Positions 1 to 13,828 of a stretch of 13,828 nucleotides of DNA are shown piece after piece. This DNA is from DATBRV01 sp036560145 (lineage in GTDB: Bacteria; Myxococcota_A; UBA9160; SMWR01). Position 1 is the stretch's first letter. Every line of letters starts with the position of its first letter. The notes below the pieces were generated by a model. The model was given only the letters and a program-made list of their open reading frames with translations. It was not told where the DNA came from and did no database searches. Made by a program: the position numbers and the translations under genes. The stretch lies in the NCBI GenBank assembly GCA_036560145.1, contig DATBRV010000005.1:1-13828 (forward strand), written 5' to 3'.

Positions 1-962
<962 letters not shown>

Positions 963-980
963 GCCCATGCCCCTCACGCC

Positions 981-999
981 GCCGCGGCTCTGCCGCGGC
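981..999 (-). other. Perfect hairpin between fusA and tuf
   Basis: Two copies of GCCGCGGC (981-988 and 992-999) are separated by 3 nt. Each arm is self-palindromic, so they form an 8-bp GC-only inverted repeat. It sits in the 45-bp fusA-tuf gap, just upstream of the tuf Shine-Dalgarno. No U-run follows, so it is not an intrinsic terminator. A role in mRNA processing, stability or tuf translation is only inference. Confidence 0.6.
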
Positions 1000-1007
1000 C
1001 GGTCGCA

Positions 1008-3083
1008 TCAGCGGTAGACGATCCCGTCGGCGACAGCCGCCGGCACCTGCGCATACCGCGCAAACTGCATCGTGTAGGTCGCGCGCCCCTGCGTCATCGA
1101 ACGCAGGTGGTTCACGTACCCGAACATCGTGGCGAGCGGAACTTCCGCGTGGATCACCTGCGCGTTGCCGCGCGCATCGAAACCCGTGATCTCGCCGCGC
1201 CGGCTCGAGAGATCGCCCTGCACGGCGCCCACGAACTCCTCGGGCGTCACCGCCTCCACGCGCATGATCGGCTCCAGCAGCACCGGACCCGCACTGCGCA
1301 GGGCGTCCTTCATGGCGAGCGAGCCCGCGATCTTGAACGAGCGCTCCGACGAATCGACGTCGTGATACTGGCCGTCGAGCAGGCGCACCTTCACGTCGAC
1401 GACGGCATAGCCGGCCAGCGGCCCGCTCTGCGTCACTTCCTCGCAGCCCGCCCGCACCGGCGGGATGAACTCCGACGGGATCGCCCCGCCCCGGATCGCG
1501 TTCTCGAAGACGAAGCCCGAGCCCGGCGGCCCCGGCTCGACCGAGAGCTTCACCACGCCGTAGTCCCCGGAGCCGCCCGTCTGCTTGATGTAGCGGCCCT
1601 CGGCGGTGGCCTGCGTCGTGATCGTCTCCTTGTAGGAGACCTGCGGGCGCCCGACGTTGGCCTGCACCCCGAACTCGCGCAGCAGCCGGTCGGTGATGAT
1701 CTCGAGGTGGAGCTCGCCCATCCCGGAGATGATCGTCTCGCCCGTCTCGGGATCGACGTTCACCCGGAAGGAGGGATCCTCCTGTGCGAGCCGGCCGAGC
1801 GAGCCGGAGAGCCGCTCCATGTCGGCGTTCGTCTTCGGCTCGATCGCGATCGAGATCACGGGCTCGGGGAACTGGAGCGACTCCAGCAGGATCGGATGCT
1901 GGACGCTACAGAGCGTCTCGCCGGTGGCGATCGCCTTGAGCCCGACCACGGCCGCGATGTCGCCCGCGAACGCCTCGTCGATCTCCTGGCGCTTGTTGGC
2001 GTGCATCTGGAGCAGGCGGCCGATCCGCTCCTTCTTGCCGCGCCGCGGATTCAGCACCTGGTCGCCCGTCTTCACGCGTCCCGAGTAGACCCGGATGAAG
2101 GCGAGGTGGCCGACGTGCTTGTCGTTCATCAGCTTGAAGGCGAGCGCGGCGAACGGCTCGTTGTCGTCGGCCTTGCGCACTTCCGGGGCGCCCGTGTGCG
2201 GGTGCTGACCCTCGACCGGCGGGACGTCGAGCGGCGAGGGCAGGAAGTCGACCACCGCGTCGAGCAGCGGCTGCACGCCCTTGTTCTTGAAGGCGGCGCC
2301 GCAGAGCACCGGAACCAGCTTGTTGCGCAGCGTCGCCTCGCGGATCGCCTTGCGCAGCGGATCGGGGCCAATCGGCTCGTCGTCGAGGAAGCGCGCCGCG
2401 AGCGCCTCGTCGAGCTCCGCCGCGGCCTCGACCAGCACCTCGCGCGCGTGCGCGGCCGCCGGGACCATCGCCTCGGGAAGCTCCTTCACCTCGAAGCTCG
2501 CGCCGAGGCTCTCGTCGTTCCAGTAGATCGCCTTCTGCTCGAGCAGATCGACGACGCCGCAAAAGGCGTCCTCGGCGCCGATCGGCAGCTGGATCGGGAC
2601 GGCGTTGGCGCCCAGCCGCTCCCGGATCATGCGCACCACGCGGTCGAAGTCGGCGCCCACGCGGTCCATCTTGTTGACGAAGGCGACGCGGGGGACGTGG
2701 TACTTGTCGGCCTGGCGCCAGACGGTCTCCGACTGCGGCTCGACGCCGCCCACGCCGCAGAAGATCCCGATCGCGCCGTCGAGCACGCGCAGGGACCGCT
2801 CCACCTCGATGGTGAAGTCCACGTGGCCGGGCGTATCGATGATGTTGATGCGGTGATCCTTCCAGAACGCCGTCGTCGCCGCCGACGTGATGGTGATCCC
2901 GCGCTCCTGTTCCTGCTGCATCCAATCCATCGTCGCGGCGCCGTGATGGACTTCGCCCATCTTGTAGTTGACGCCGGTGTAGAACAGGATCCGCTCGGTC
3001 GTAGTCGTCTTGCCGGCATCGATGTGCGCCATGATGCCGATGTCCCGGGTTCTCTCGAGCGGTGCCAAGCGGCCCATTTCCAT
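1008..3083 (-). CDS. fusA: Translation elongation factor G
   Basis: EF-G is the GTPase that drives translocation of tRNA and mRNA and, with ribosome recycling factor, ribosome splitting. The 691-residue protein has the P-loop AHIDAGKT (19-26), DTPGH (83-87), NKMD (137-140), a G5-like CGAAFKNKG (261-269), domain II from about 310, domain III around 405-480 and domain IV from about 485. The domain IV tip HDVDSSE (574-580) is intact. The end is the TGA at 1008. One motif is unusual: the normally conserved GGRGQYGHV segment reads GGSGDYGVV at 503-511. The start is uncertain by two codons: ATGs at 3083 and 3077 are both in frame and neither has a strong Shine-Dalgarno; 3083 is taken as the longer. 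It lies 56 bp after rpsG and 45 bp before tuf, the standard str order. This could be one of the divergent EF-G subfamilies rather than the common form, but position and intact GTPase motifs make it the main EF-G of this operon. Confidence 0.97.
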   Translation of the reverse strand: MEMGRLAPLERTRDIGIMAHIDAGKTTTTERILFYTGVNYKMGEVHHGAATMDWMQQEQERGITITSAATTAFWKDHRINIIDTPGHVDFTIEVERSLRVLDGAIGIFCGVGGVEPQSETVWRQADKYHVPRVAFVNKMDRVGADFDRVVRMIRERLGANAVPIQLPIGAEDAFCGVVDLLEQKAIYWNDESLGASFEVKELPEAMVPAAAHAREVLVEAAAELDEALAARFLDDEPIGPDPLRKAIREATLRNKLVPVLCGAAFKNKGVQPLLDAVVDFLPSPLDVPPVEGQHPHTGAPEVRKADDNEPFAALAFKLMNDKHVGHLAFIRVYSGRVKTGDQVLNPRRGKKERIGRLLQMHANKRQEIDEAFAGDIAAVVGLKAIATGETLCSVQHPILLESLQFPEPVISIAIEPKTNADMERLSGSLGRLAQEDPSFRVNVDPETGETIISGMGELHLEIITDRLLREFGVQANVGRPQVSYKETITTQATAEGRYIKQTGGSGDYGVVKLSVEPGPPGSGFVFENAIRGGAIPSEFIPPVRAGCEEVTQSGPLAGYAVVDVKVRLLDGQYHDVDSSERSFKIAGSLAMKDALRSAGPVLLEPIMRVEAVTPEEFVGAVQGDLSSRRGEITGFDARGNAQVIHAEVPLATMFGYVNHLRSMTQGRATYTMQFARYAQVPAAVADGIVYR

Positions 3084-3096
3084 TCACTCGATCGTT

Positions 3097-3118
3097 CGCC
3101 GGGCCCCGAGGCCCGGCG
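3097..3118 (-). other. Perfect 9-bp tetraloop hairpin between rpsG and fusA
   Basis: CGCCGGGCC (3097-3105) and GGCCCGGCG (3110-3118) are exact reverse complements with a 4-nt loop, which reads UCGG in the mRNA. It lies in the 56-bp rpsG-fusA gap, 13 bp before the fusA start. No U-run follows. The proximity to a fusA start lacking a clear Shine-Dalgarno suggests, as inference, an effect on fusA translation or mRNA processing. Confidence 0.65.
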
Positions 3119-3139
3119 GCAGCTCGCCCCGCGCAGCCC

Positions 3140-3610
3140 CTACCAGCGGTAGTGGGAGAAGGCCTTGTTGGCCTCCGCCATGCGGTGCGTGTCCTCGCGC
3201 TTCTTCACGGCTTCGCCGCGTTCGTTCGCCGCGTCGATGATCTCGTCGGCGAGCCGCTCGCGCGCGCTCTTTCCCGGCCGCAGGCGCGCGTACTGCGACA
3301 GCCAGCGCATTGCCAGCGAGGTCGCGCGCTCGGGCCGCACTTCGACCGGCACCTGATAGGTGGCGCCGCCGACGCGTCGCGACTTCACTTCGACCCTCGG
3401 ACGGATGTTCTCGAGAGCGCGGCGGAACATCGCCAGGGGGTCATTGCGGGTCTTCGACTCGATCACCCGGAACGCTCCGTACACGATGCCTTCCGCGGTG
3501 CTCTTCTTCCCCCCGAACATGATGATGTTCGTGAAGCGCCCGACCATGCGGTCCTTGTACTTCGGGTCGGGCAGGAGCCTTCGCTTGGGGACGTCTCGTC
3601 GTCGGGGCAT
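3140..3610 (-). CDS. rpsG: 30S ribosomal protein S7
   Basis: S7 is a primary 16S rRNA-binding protein that nucleates assembly of the 30S head and sits near the decoding centre and tRNA exit site. The product is 156 residues, the usual length, with the family opening MPRRRDVPKRRLLPDPKY, the FTNIIMFGGKKSTAE segment near residues 25-40, the NIRPRVEVKSRRVGGATYQVP beta-hairpin region in the middle, and the ending EANKAFSHYRW. The reading frame stays open up to an ATG at 3649, but that extension adds 13 residues unlike S7 and runs into the intergenic stem, so the ATG at 3610 is preferred; a weak GGA-type ribosome site precedes it. It follows rpsL by 66 bp. In Escherichia coli S7 represses its own operon by binding the rpsL-rpsG intercistronic RNA; a large stem occupies the same place here, although the sequence does not show that S7 binds it. 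Confidence 0.97.
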   Translation of the reverse strand: MPRRRDVPKRRLLPDPKYKDRMVGRFTNIIMFGGKKSTAEGIVYGAFRVIESKTRNDPLAMFRRALENIRPRVEVKSRRVGGATYQVPVEVRPERATSLAMRWLSQYARLRPGKSARERLADEIIDAANERGEAVKKREDTHRMAEANKAFSHYRW

Positions 3611-3627
3611 TCCGCATCCAAAACTGC

Positions 3628-3670
3628 GAGCGGCCGGACGGACCGTCACCCGACGTCCGTCCGGCCGCTC
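3628..3670 (-). promoter_or_regulatory. Large intercistronic stem-loop between rpsL and rpsG
   Basis: GAGCGGCCGGACGGA (3628-3642) and TCCGTCCGGCCGCTC (3656-3670) form a 15-bp perfect inverted repeat. The 13-nt interior adds a further 4-bp stem (3644-3647 with 3652-3655) after a single bulged base, closing on a 4-nt loop. It fills most of the 66-bp gap and starts 6 nt after the rpsL stop. On the transcript it is followed by GCAGUUUUGG, a short U-run 4 nt past the stem, so it is attenuator-like but not a textbook terminator. In E. coli the corresponding gap is the S7 autorepression site. Candidate roles are partial termination, RNase III cleavage or S7 binding; none is proven by the sequence. 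Confidence 0.75.
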
Positions 3671-3676
3671 GAAAAT

Positions 3677-4048
3677 CTACTTGGGCCGTTTGGCTCCGTA
3701 CTTCGACCGACTCCGGTGTCGGTCCGTCACACCCGTCGTGTCGAGCGTCCCGCGTACGATGTGGTAGCGGACGCCCGGAAGGTCCTTCACGCGGCCGCCG
3801 CGCACCAGCACCACGGAGTGTTCCTGGAGGTTGTGCCCCTCGCCGGGGATGTAGGCGTTCACCTCGCGGCCGTTGGTCAGGCGCACGCGCGCGACCTTGC
3901 GCAGCGCGGAGTTCGGCTTCTTCGGCGTCGCGGTGAAGACGCGCAGACACACGCCGCGGCGCTGCGGCGAGCTGAGCAGGTCCGGCGACTTGGAGCGCGA
4001 GACCGGGCGCGAGCGCTTGCGGCGCACGAGCTGTTGAATCGTCGGCAT
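3677..4048 (-). CDS. rpsL: 30S ribosomal protein S12
   Basis: S12 lies at the decoding centre and the 30S-50S interface and controls tRNA selection accuracy. The 123-residue protein opens MPTIQQLVRRKR and has TPKKPNSALRK, with Lys43 and Lys44 at the classical streptomycin position (Lys43 counting Met), the GEGHNLQEHSVV block, and GGRVKDLPGVRYH with the wild-type Lys before the Asp that is often methylthiolated in proteobacteria. Known resistance positions are therefore wild type. The frame is open upstream to 4300, but that extension would cover the promoter and leader repeats; the ATG at 4048 has GGAGG at 4053-4057, 4 nt away, and matches the family start. It is first gene of the str transcript, with its own promoter and a leader of about 180 nt upstream. 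The ribosome site overlaps the last unit of a 13-bp tandem repeat. Confidence 0.98.
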   Translation of the reverse strand: MPTIQQLVRRKRSRPVSRSKSPDLLSSPQRRGVCLRVFTATPKKPNSALRKVARVRLTNGREVNAYIPGEGHNLQEHSVVLVRGGRVKDLPGVRYHIVRGTLDTTGVTDRHRSRSKYGAKRPK

Positions 4049-4054
4049 CCAGCC

Positions 4055-4106
4055 TCCAGAACCAGCGTCCAGACCGAGTGTCCAGAACGATTGTCCAGAA
4101 CGAGCG
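4055..4106 (-). repeat. Four 13-bp tandem direct repeats in the rpsL leader
   Basis: On the plus strand TCCAGA recurs at 4055, 4068, 4081 and 4094, exactly 13 bp apart. The units are TCCAGAACCAGCG, TCCAGACCGAGTG, TCCAGAACGATTG and TCCAGAACGAGCG; the transcript carries units of the type CGCUCGUUCUGGA. A 13-bp period cannot keep a reading frame, so the repeat is not protein-coding. The unit nearest rpsL supplies the first bases of the GGAGG ribosome site. It may bind a protein or be a slippage product; no family is recognised. Confidence 0.85.
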
Positions 4107-4114
4107 CGAAGACA

Positions 4115-4134
4115 CCCCTCCCCTGCCCCACCCC
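4115..4134 (-). promoter_or_regulatory. G-quadruplex motif in the rpsL leader RNA
   Basis: The sense strand has four runs of exactly four G (4131-4134, 4126-4129, 4120-4123, 4115-4118) separated by T, CA and A. Loops of 1, 2 and 1 nt around four-tetrad runs are the pattern expected of a very stable parallel quadruplex, and it would be present in the mRNA. It lies 66 nt upstream of the rpsL ATG, between the leader stem and the 13-bp repeats. A role in rpsL translation or early elongation is inference. Confidence 0.7.
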
Positions 4135-4139
4135 GAGAC

Positions 4140-4184
4140 GACGAAGGGACCGGAGGATCACTCCTCGGGCGATTCCGCTTCGTC
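4140..4184 (-). promoter_or_regulatory. Two-tier stem in the str-operon leader
   Basis: An outer 7-bp stem (4140-4146 with 4178-4184) encloses an inner 5-bp stem (4153-4157 with 4162-4166) with a 4-nt loop and a few extra pairs beyond one mismatch. It is in the middle of the leader that runs from about 4227 to 4049. A C5 run on the sense strand at 4190-4194, just upstream, can pair with a G-run at 4126-4130 downstream and would extend this stem while disrupting the quadruplex. It matches no known riboswitch that I recognise. Confidence 0.45.
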
Positions 4185-4233
4185 TGGCTGGGGGCGGACC
4201 GCAGGAGAGCGGTCGAGACCCAAAAACCGTCGC

Positions 4234-4261
4234 ATTCTAGCCGGCTTCGCCCGACTGTCAA
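4234..4261 (-). promoter_or_regulatory. Sigma70-type promoter of the str operon
   Basis: The minus strand reads TTGACA (4256-4261), a 16-bp spacer, then TAGAAT (4234-4239). That is a perfect -35 and five of six -10 bases. The expected transcription start is near 4227, in a GGTTTTTGGG context, giving a leader of roughly 180 nt before rpsL. It lies 46 bp past the rpoC stop and faces rpsL, so the str genes can be transcribed independently of rpoBC. I see no intrinsic terminator between rpoC and this promoter, so read-through from rpoC is also likely. Confidence 0.85.
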
Positions 4262-4306
4262 CGCATCCGCCAGGCGAAGACCCGGCGAAGGCGCGGGCAA
4301 CCGGGG

Positions 4307-8485
<4,179 letters not shown>

Positions 8486-8491
8486 AGCGTT

Positions 8492-8496
8492 CCCCC

Positions 8497-8499
<3 letters not shown>
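8492..8499 (-). promoter_or_regulatory. rpoC ribosome binding site overlapping the rpoB stop
   Basis: The sense strand reads TAAGGGGG: the rpoB stop TAA is built into the Shine-Dalgarno AAGGGGG. The G-run ends 6 nt before a TTG, which fixes TTG at 8485 as the rpoC start. A ribosome terminating on rpoB would be sitting on the rpoC initiation site, which suggests coupled translation. Confidence 0.85.
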
Positions 8500-12684
<4,185 letters not shown>

Positions 12685-12696
12685 GGCGTGGGTAAG

Positions 12697-12701
12697 CCTC
12701 C
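12697..12701 (-). promoter_or_regulatory. rpoB ribosome binding site
   Basis: GGAGG on the sense strand is the only strong Shine-Dalgarno between the rplL stop and the conserved rpoB opening. It lies 12 nt before GTG 12684 and 18 nt before GTG 12678, favouring 12684. Confidence 0.6.
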
Positions 12702-12744
12702 GGTTCGAAAGGGCGACGCTCGCGCAAGGGAAAAGCCGCGCCAC

Positions 12745-12771
12745 GGGTGCCAACCGCCAGCGGCGGCACCC
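12745..12771 (-). terminator. Attenuator-like hairpin between rplL and rpoB
   Basis: GGGTGCC (12745-12751) and GGCACCC (12765-12771) form a 7-bp perfect stem, with further GC pairs possible inside the 13-nt interior. On the transcript it starts 18 nt after the rplL stop, and a TTTT run appears 10 nt after the stem, too far for a strong intrinsic terminator. In E. coli the same gap has a partial terminator and an RNase III site that lower rpoBC expression relative to rplJL. The same position here makes that role plausible but not shown. Confidence 0.5.
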
Positions 12772-12789
12772 GGAGCAGCCGATCCCCTG

Positions 12790-13164
12790 TTACTTGATCT
12801 GGACCTGGCCGCCGGCGGCCTCGACCTGCGCCTTGATCTTGGCGGCTTCCTCCTTGGTCACGCCCTCCTTGATCACCTTGGGCGCGCCCTCCACCAGATC
12901 CTTGGCCTCCTTGAGGCCGAGGGTGGTGACGGCGCGCACCTCCTTGATCACCTGGATCTTCTTGTCGCCCGCGGAGATGAGCATGACGGTGAACTCGTCC
13001 TTCTCCTCCGCCGGAGCCGCAGCGCCGCCCCCGGCGGCCGCCGCGACGGCCACCGGTGCCGCCGCCGAGACGCCCCACTTGGACTCCAGGAGCTTCGCCA
13101 GCTCCGCAGCCTCCATGATCGTGAGGCTCGACAGCGAGTCGACGATTGAGTTGAGATCGGCCAT
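12790..13164 (-). CDS. rplL: 50S ribosomal protein L7/L12
   Basis: L7/L12 is the multi-copy flexible stalk protein that recruits and stimulates the GTPases EF-G, EF-Tu, IF2 and RF3. The 124-residue protein has the usual three parts: an N-terminal dimerisation helical region (about 1-33), an Ala/Gly-rich hinge (about 34-53), and a C-terminal globular domain from about 54 with FTVMLISAGDKKIQVIKEVR and GLKEAKDLVEGAP, the factor-binding helices. It ends VQIK with TAA at 12790. The start ATG at 13164 gives the family opening MADLNSIVDSLSSLT; purine-rich GGAAGGG and GAGGAA precede it. It lies 75 bp after rplJ. In most bacteria L7/L12 must be made in excess over L10, so this gap, with two hairpins, is a likely control point. 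Confidence 0.98.
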   Translation of the reverse strand: MADLNSIVDSLSSLTIMEAAELAKLLESKWGVSAAAPVAVAAAAGGGAAAPAEEKDEFTVMLISAGDKKIQVIKEVRAVTTLGLKEAKDLVEGAPKVIKEGVTKEEAAKIKAQVEAAGGQVQIK

Positions 13165-13190
13165 TTCCTCGACACCCTTCCTTGATTGGA

Positions 13191-13206
13191 CCCGAGTCAG
13201 CTCGGG
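13191..13206 (-). other. Hairpin upstream of rplL (second of two)
   Basis: CCCGAG (13191-13196) and CTCGGG (13201-13206) pair perfectly over 6 bp with a 4-nt loop. It is the second stem in the 75-bp rplJ-rplL gap and ends about 26 nt before the rplL ATG. No U-run follows. Confidence 0.5.
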
Positions 13207-13213
13207 CGGTTCT

Positions 13214-13229
13214 GGCGGGGCAGCCCGCC
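13214..13229 (-). other. Hairpin after rplJ (first of two)
   Basis: GGCGGG (13214-13219) and CCCGCC (13224-13229) pair perfectly over 6 bp with a 4-nt loop. It starts 10 nt after the rplJ stop and is separated by 7 nt from the next stem. No U-run follows, so it is not an intrinsic terminator. Confidence 0.5.
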
Positions 13230-13239
13230 GGTTCGAAGT

Positions 13240-13779
13240 TCACGCGCCTTCGGATTCGAGCGAGCTCCGGCGCGCCTGGACGAGCCGCGCGAGCTTCGCG
13301 CCGGGCTCGGAGATCAATCGTGCGAGCTGGGTCGCCGGGGCCTGGAGCAGCCCGACGATCTTCCCGCGCAGCGCATTCAGCGAGGGAAGCGTCGCGAGCG
13401 TGCCGATCCCGGCGACGTCCACGGGCCGCCCGTCGAGCATTCCGCCGCGCAGCTTCAGCGCCTCGTGATCCTTCGCGAAATCCGTCAGGATCTTCGCGAG
13501 GCCCACCGGATCGCCGTACGAGAGCGCGATCACCGTCGGACCTTCGAAGTGGGTGGCGATGTCCGCCACCCGCGAGCCGTCCGCCGCGCGTCGCAGGATC
13601 GTGTTCTTCGCGACCCGGTACTCGTAGTCGCCTCGTCCCTCGTTGCGGATCCGCTTGCGCAGCGAATTCATCGCCTGCACGTCGAGTCCGCGGAAGTCGG
13701 CGACGTACACGCTCGTCGCGCGGGAGAACTTCTCCTTCAGCTCGCCGACCTGTTCGGTCTTCTGGGCTCGCGTCAGCAA
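13240..13779 (-). CDS. rplJ: 50S ribosomal protein L10
   Basis: L10 anchors the L7/L12 dimers to 23S rRNA at the base of the stalk, and in many bacteria the L10-L12 complex represses its own mRNA. The product is 179 residues, a little longer than in E. coli (165). The N-terminal rRNA-binding domain has ADFRGLDVQAMNSLRKRIRN, AKNTILRRA and FEGPTVIALSYGDP; the C-terminal helix from about 145 (QAPATQLARLISEPGAKLARLV) is the L7/L12 docking helix. The start is TTG at 13779: GAGGAG at 13785-13790 lies exactly 5 nt upstream, and no ATG precedes the conserved TRAQKTEQV opening. The stop is TGA at 13240. It is the first gene in the window; nusG, rplK and rplA usually precede it in related clusters but lie outside. 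Confidence 0.97.
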   Translation of the reverse strand: MLTRAQKTEQVGELKEKFSRATSVYVADFRGLDVQAMNSLRKRIRNEGRGDYEYRVAKNTILRRAADGSRVADIATHFEGPTVIALSYGDPVGLAKILTDFAKDHEALKLRGGMLDGRPVDVAGIGTLATLPSLNALRGKIVGLLQAPATQLARLISEPGAKLARLVQARRSSLESEGA

Positions 13780-13784
13780 GGCCG

Positions 13785-13790
13785 CTCCTC
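13785..13790 (-). promoter_or_regulatory. rplJ ribosome binding site
   Basis: GAGGAG on the sense strand lies 5 nt before TTG 13779. This near-perfect Shine-Dalgarno decides for the non-ATG start of rplJ. Confidence 0.75.
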
Positions 13791-13798
13791 TACGCCGC

Positions 13799-13814
13799 CT
13801 GCGCGGTCACGCAG
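13799..13814 (-). other. Small hairpin in the rplJ leader (partial region)
   Basis: CTGCG (13799-13803) and CGCAG (13810-13814) form a 5-bp stem with a 6-nt loop, 8 nt upstream of the rplJ Shine-Dalgarno. L10 leaders often carry an autoregulatory RNA at this place. Only 49 nt of the leader are inside the window, so the full structure cannot be judged. Confidence 0.3.
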
Positions 13815-13828
13815 CTCGACGGATCGAT

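Noticed and set aside
4049..4300. N-terminal extension of rpsL
   Set aside because: The open frame passes through the promoter, the quadruplex and the 13-bp repeats; S12 starts at the ATG at 4048 with its own GGAGG.
4222..4306. Intrinsic terminator for rpoC
   Set aside because: A possible 7-bp stem (4245-4251 with 4273-4279) overlaps the -35 box and the T5 run at 4222-4226 is about 18 nt past it, too far to terminate; the T5 lies at the predicted str start instead.
12685..12753. Upstream TTG start extending rpoB by 23 residues
   Set aside because: It starts within an intergenic stem, has no Shine-Dalgarno, and the extra residues do not resemble RpoB.

Overview
The window is one contiguous block of housekeeping genes, all on the minus strand. 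Read in the direction of transcription (high to low coordinates) the order is rplJ, rplL, rpoB, rpoC, then rpsL, rpsG, fusA and a tuf gene cut by the left edge. This is the widespread junction of the ribosomal stalk/RNA polymerase (rif) cluster with the str cluster. Base composition is very GC-rich. RpoC carries a Gram-negative-type layout, including sequence in the place of the large trigger-loop insertion of proteobacterial RpoC. RpoB and RpoC align closely with proteobacterial proteins. I infer a GC-rich Gram-negative bacterium of the proteobacterial or former deltaproteobacterial neighbourhood; the phylum is not certain. There are no mobile elements, tRNAs, rRNAs or CRISPR arrays.

Region by region: 13240-13828 holds rplJ and a scrap of its leader. 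12790-13164 is rplL, preceded by a gap with two tandem hairpins. 8497-12684 is rpoB, after a 105-bp gap with an attenuator-like hairpin. 4307-8485 is rpoC, 11 bp after rpoB, with its ribosome binding site overlapping the rpoB stop. 4049-4306 is the only sizeable non-coding stretch: it has a near-consensus sigma70 promoter (TTGACA, 16 bp, TAGAAT) and a leader of about 180 nt. 3677-4048 is rpsL, 3140-3610 rpsG, 1008-3083 fusA and 1-962 tuf (first 320 codons).

The proteins are ordinary and apparently intact: L10 and L7/L12 form the ribosomal stalk that recruits the translation GTPases EF-G and EF-Tu, S12 and S7 are in the small subunit, and beta/beta' form the polymerase catalytic core. The interest lies between the genes. 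The str leader combines a stem structure, a very strong G-quadruplex motif on the sense strand (four runs of four G with loops of 1, 2 and 1 nt) and four exact-register 13-bp tandem repeats running into the rpsL Shine-Dalgarno. A 15-bp perfect inverted repeat fills the rpsL-rpsG gap, and every other gap longer than 11 bp has at least one perfect hairpin. Three genes (rplJ, rpoB, rpoC) start with TTG or GTG. The tuf gene uses G-ending codons to a degree its neighbour fusA does not. EF-G has an altered version of a normally conserved domain IV motif. I see no new protein system here; the best candidate for something undescribed is the str-operon leader RNA.
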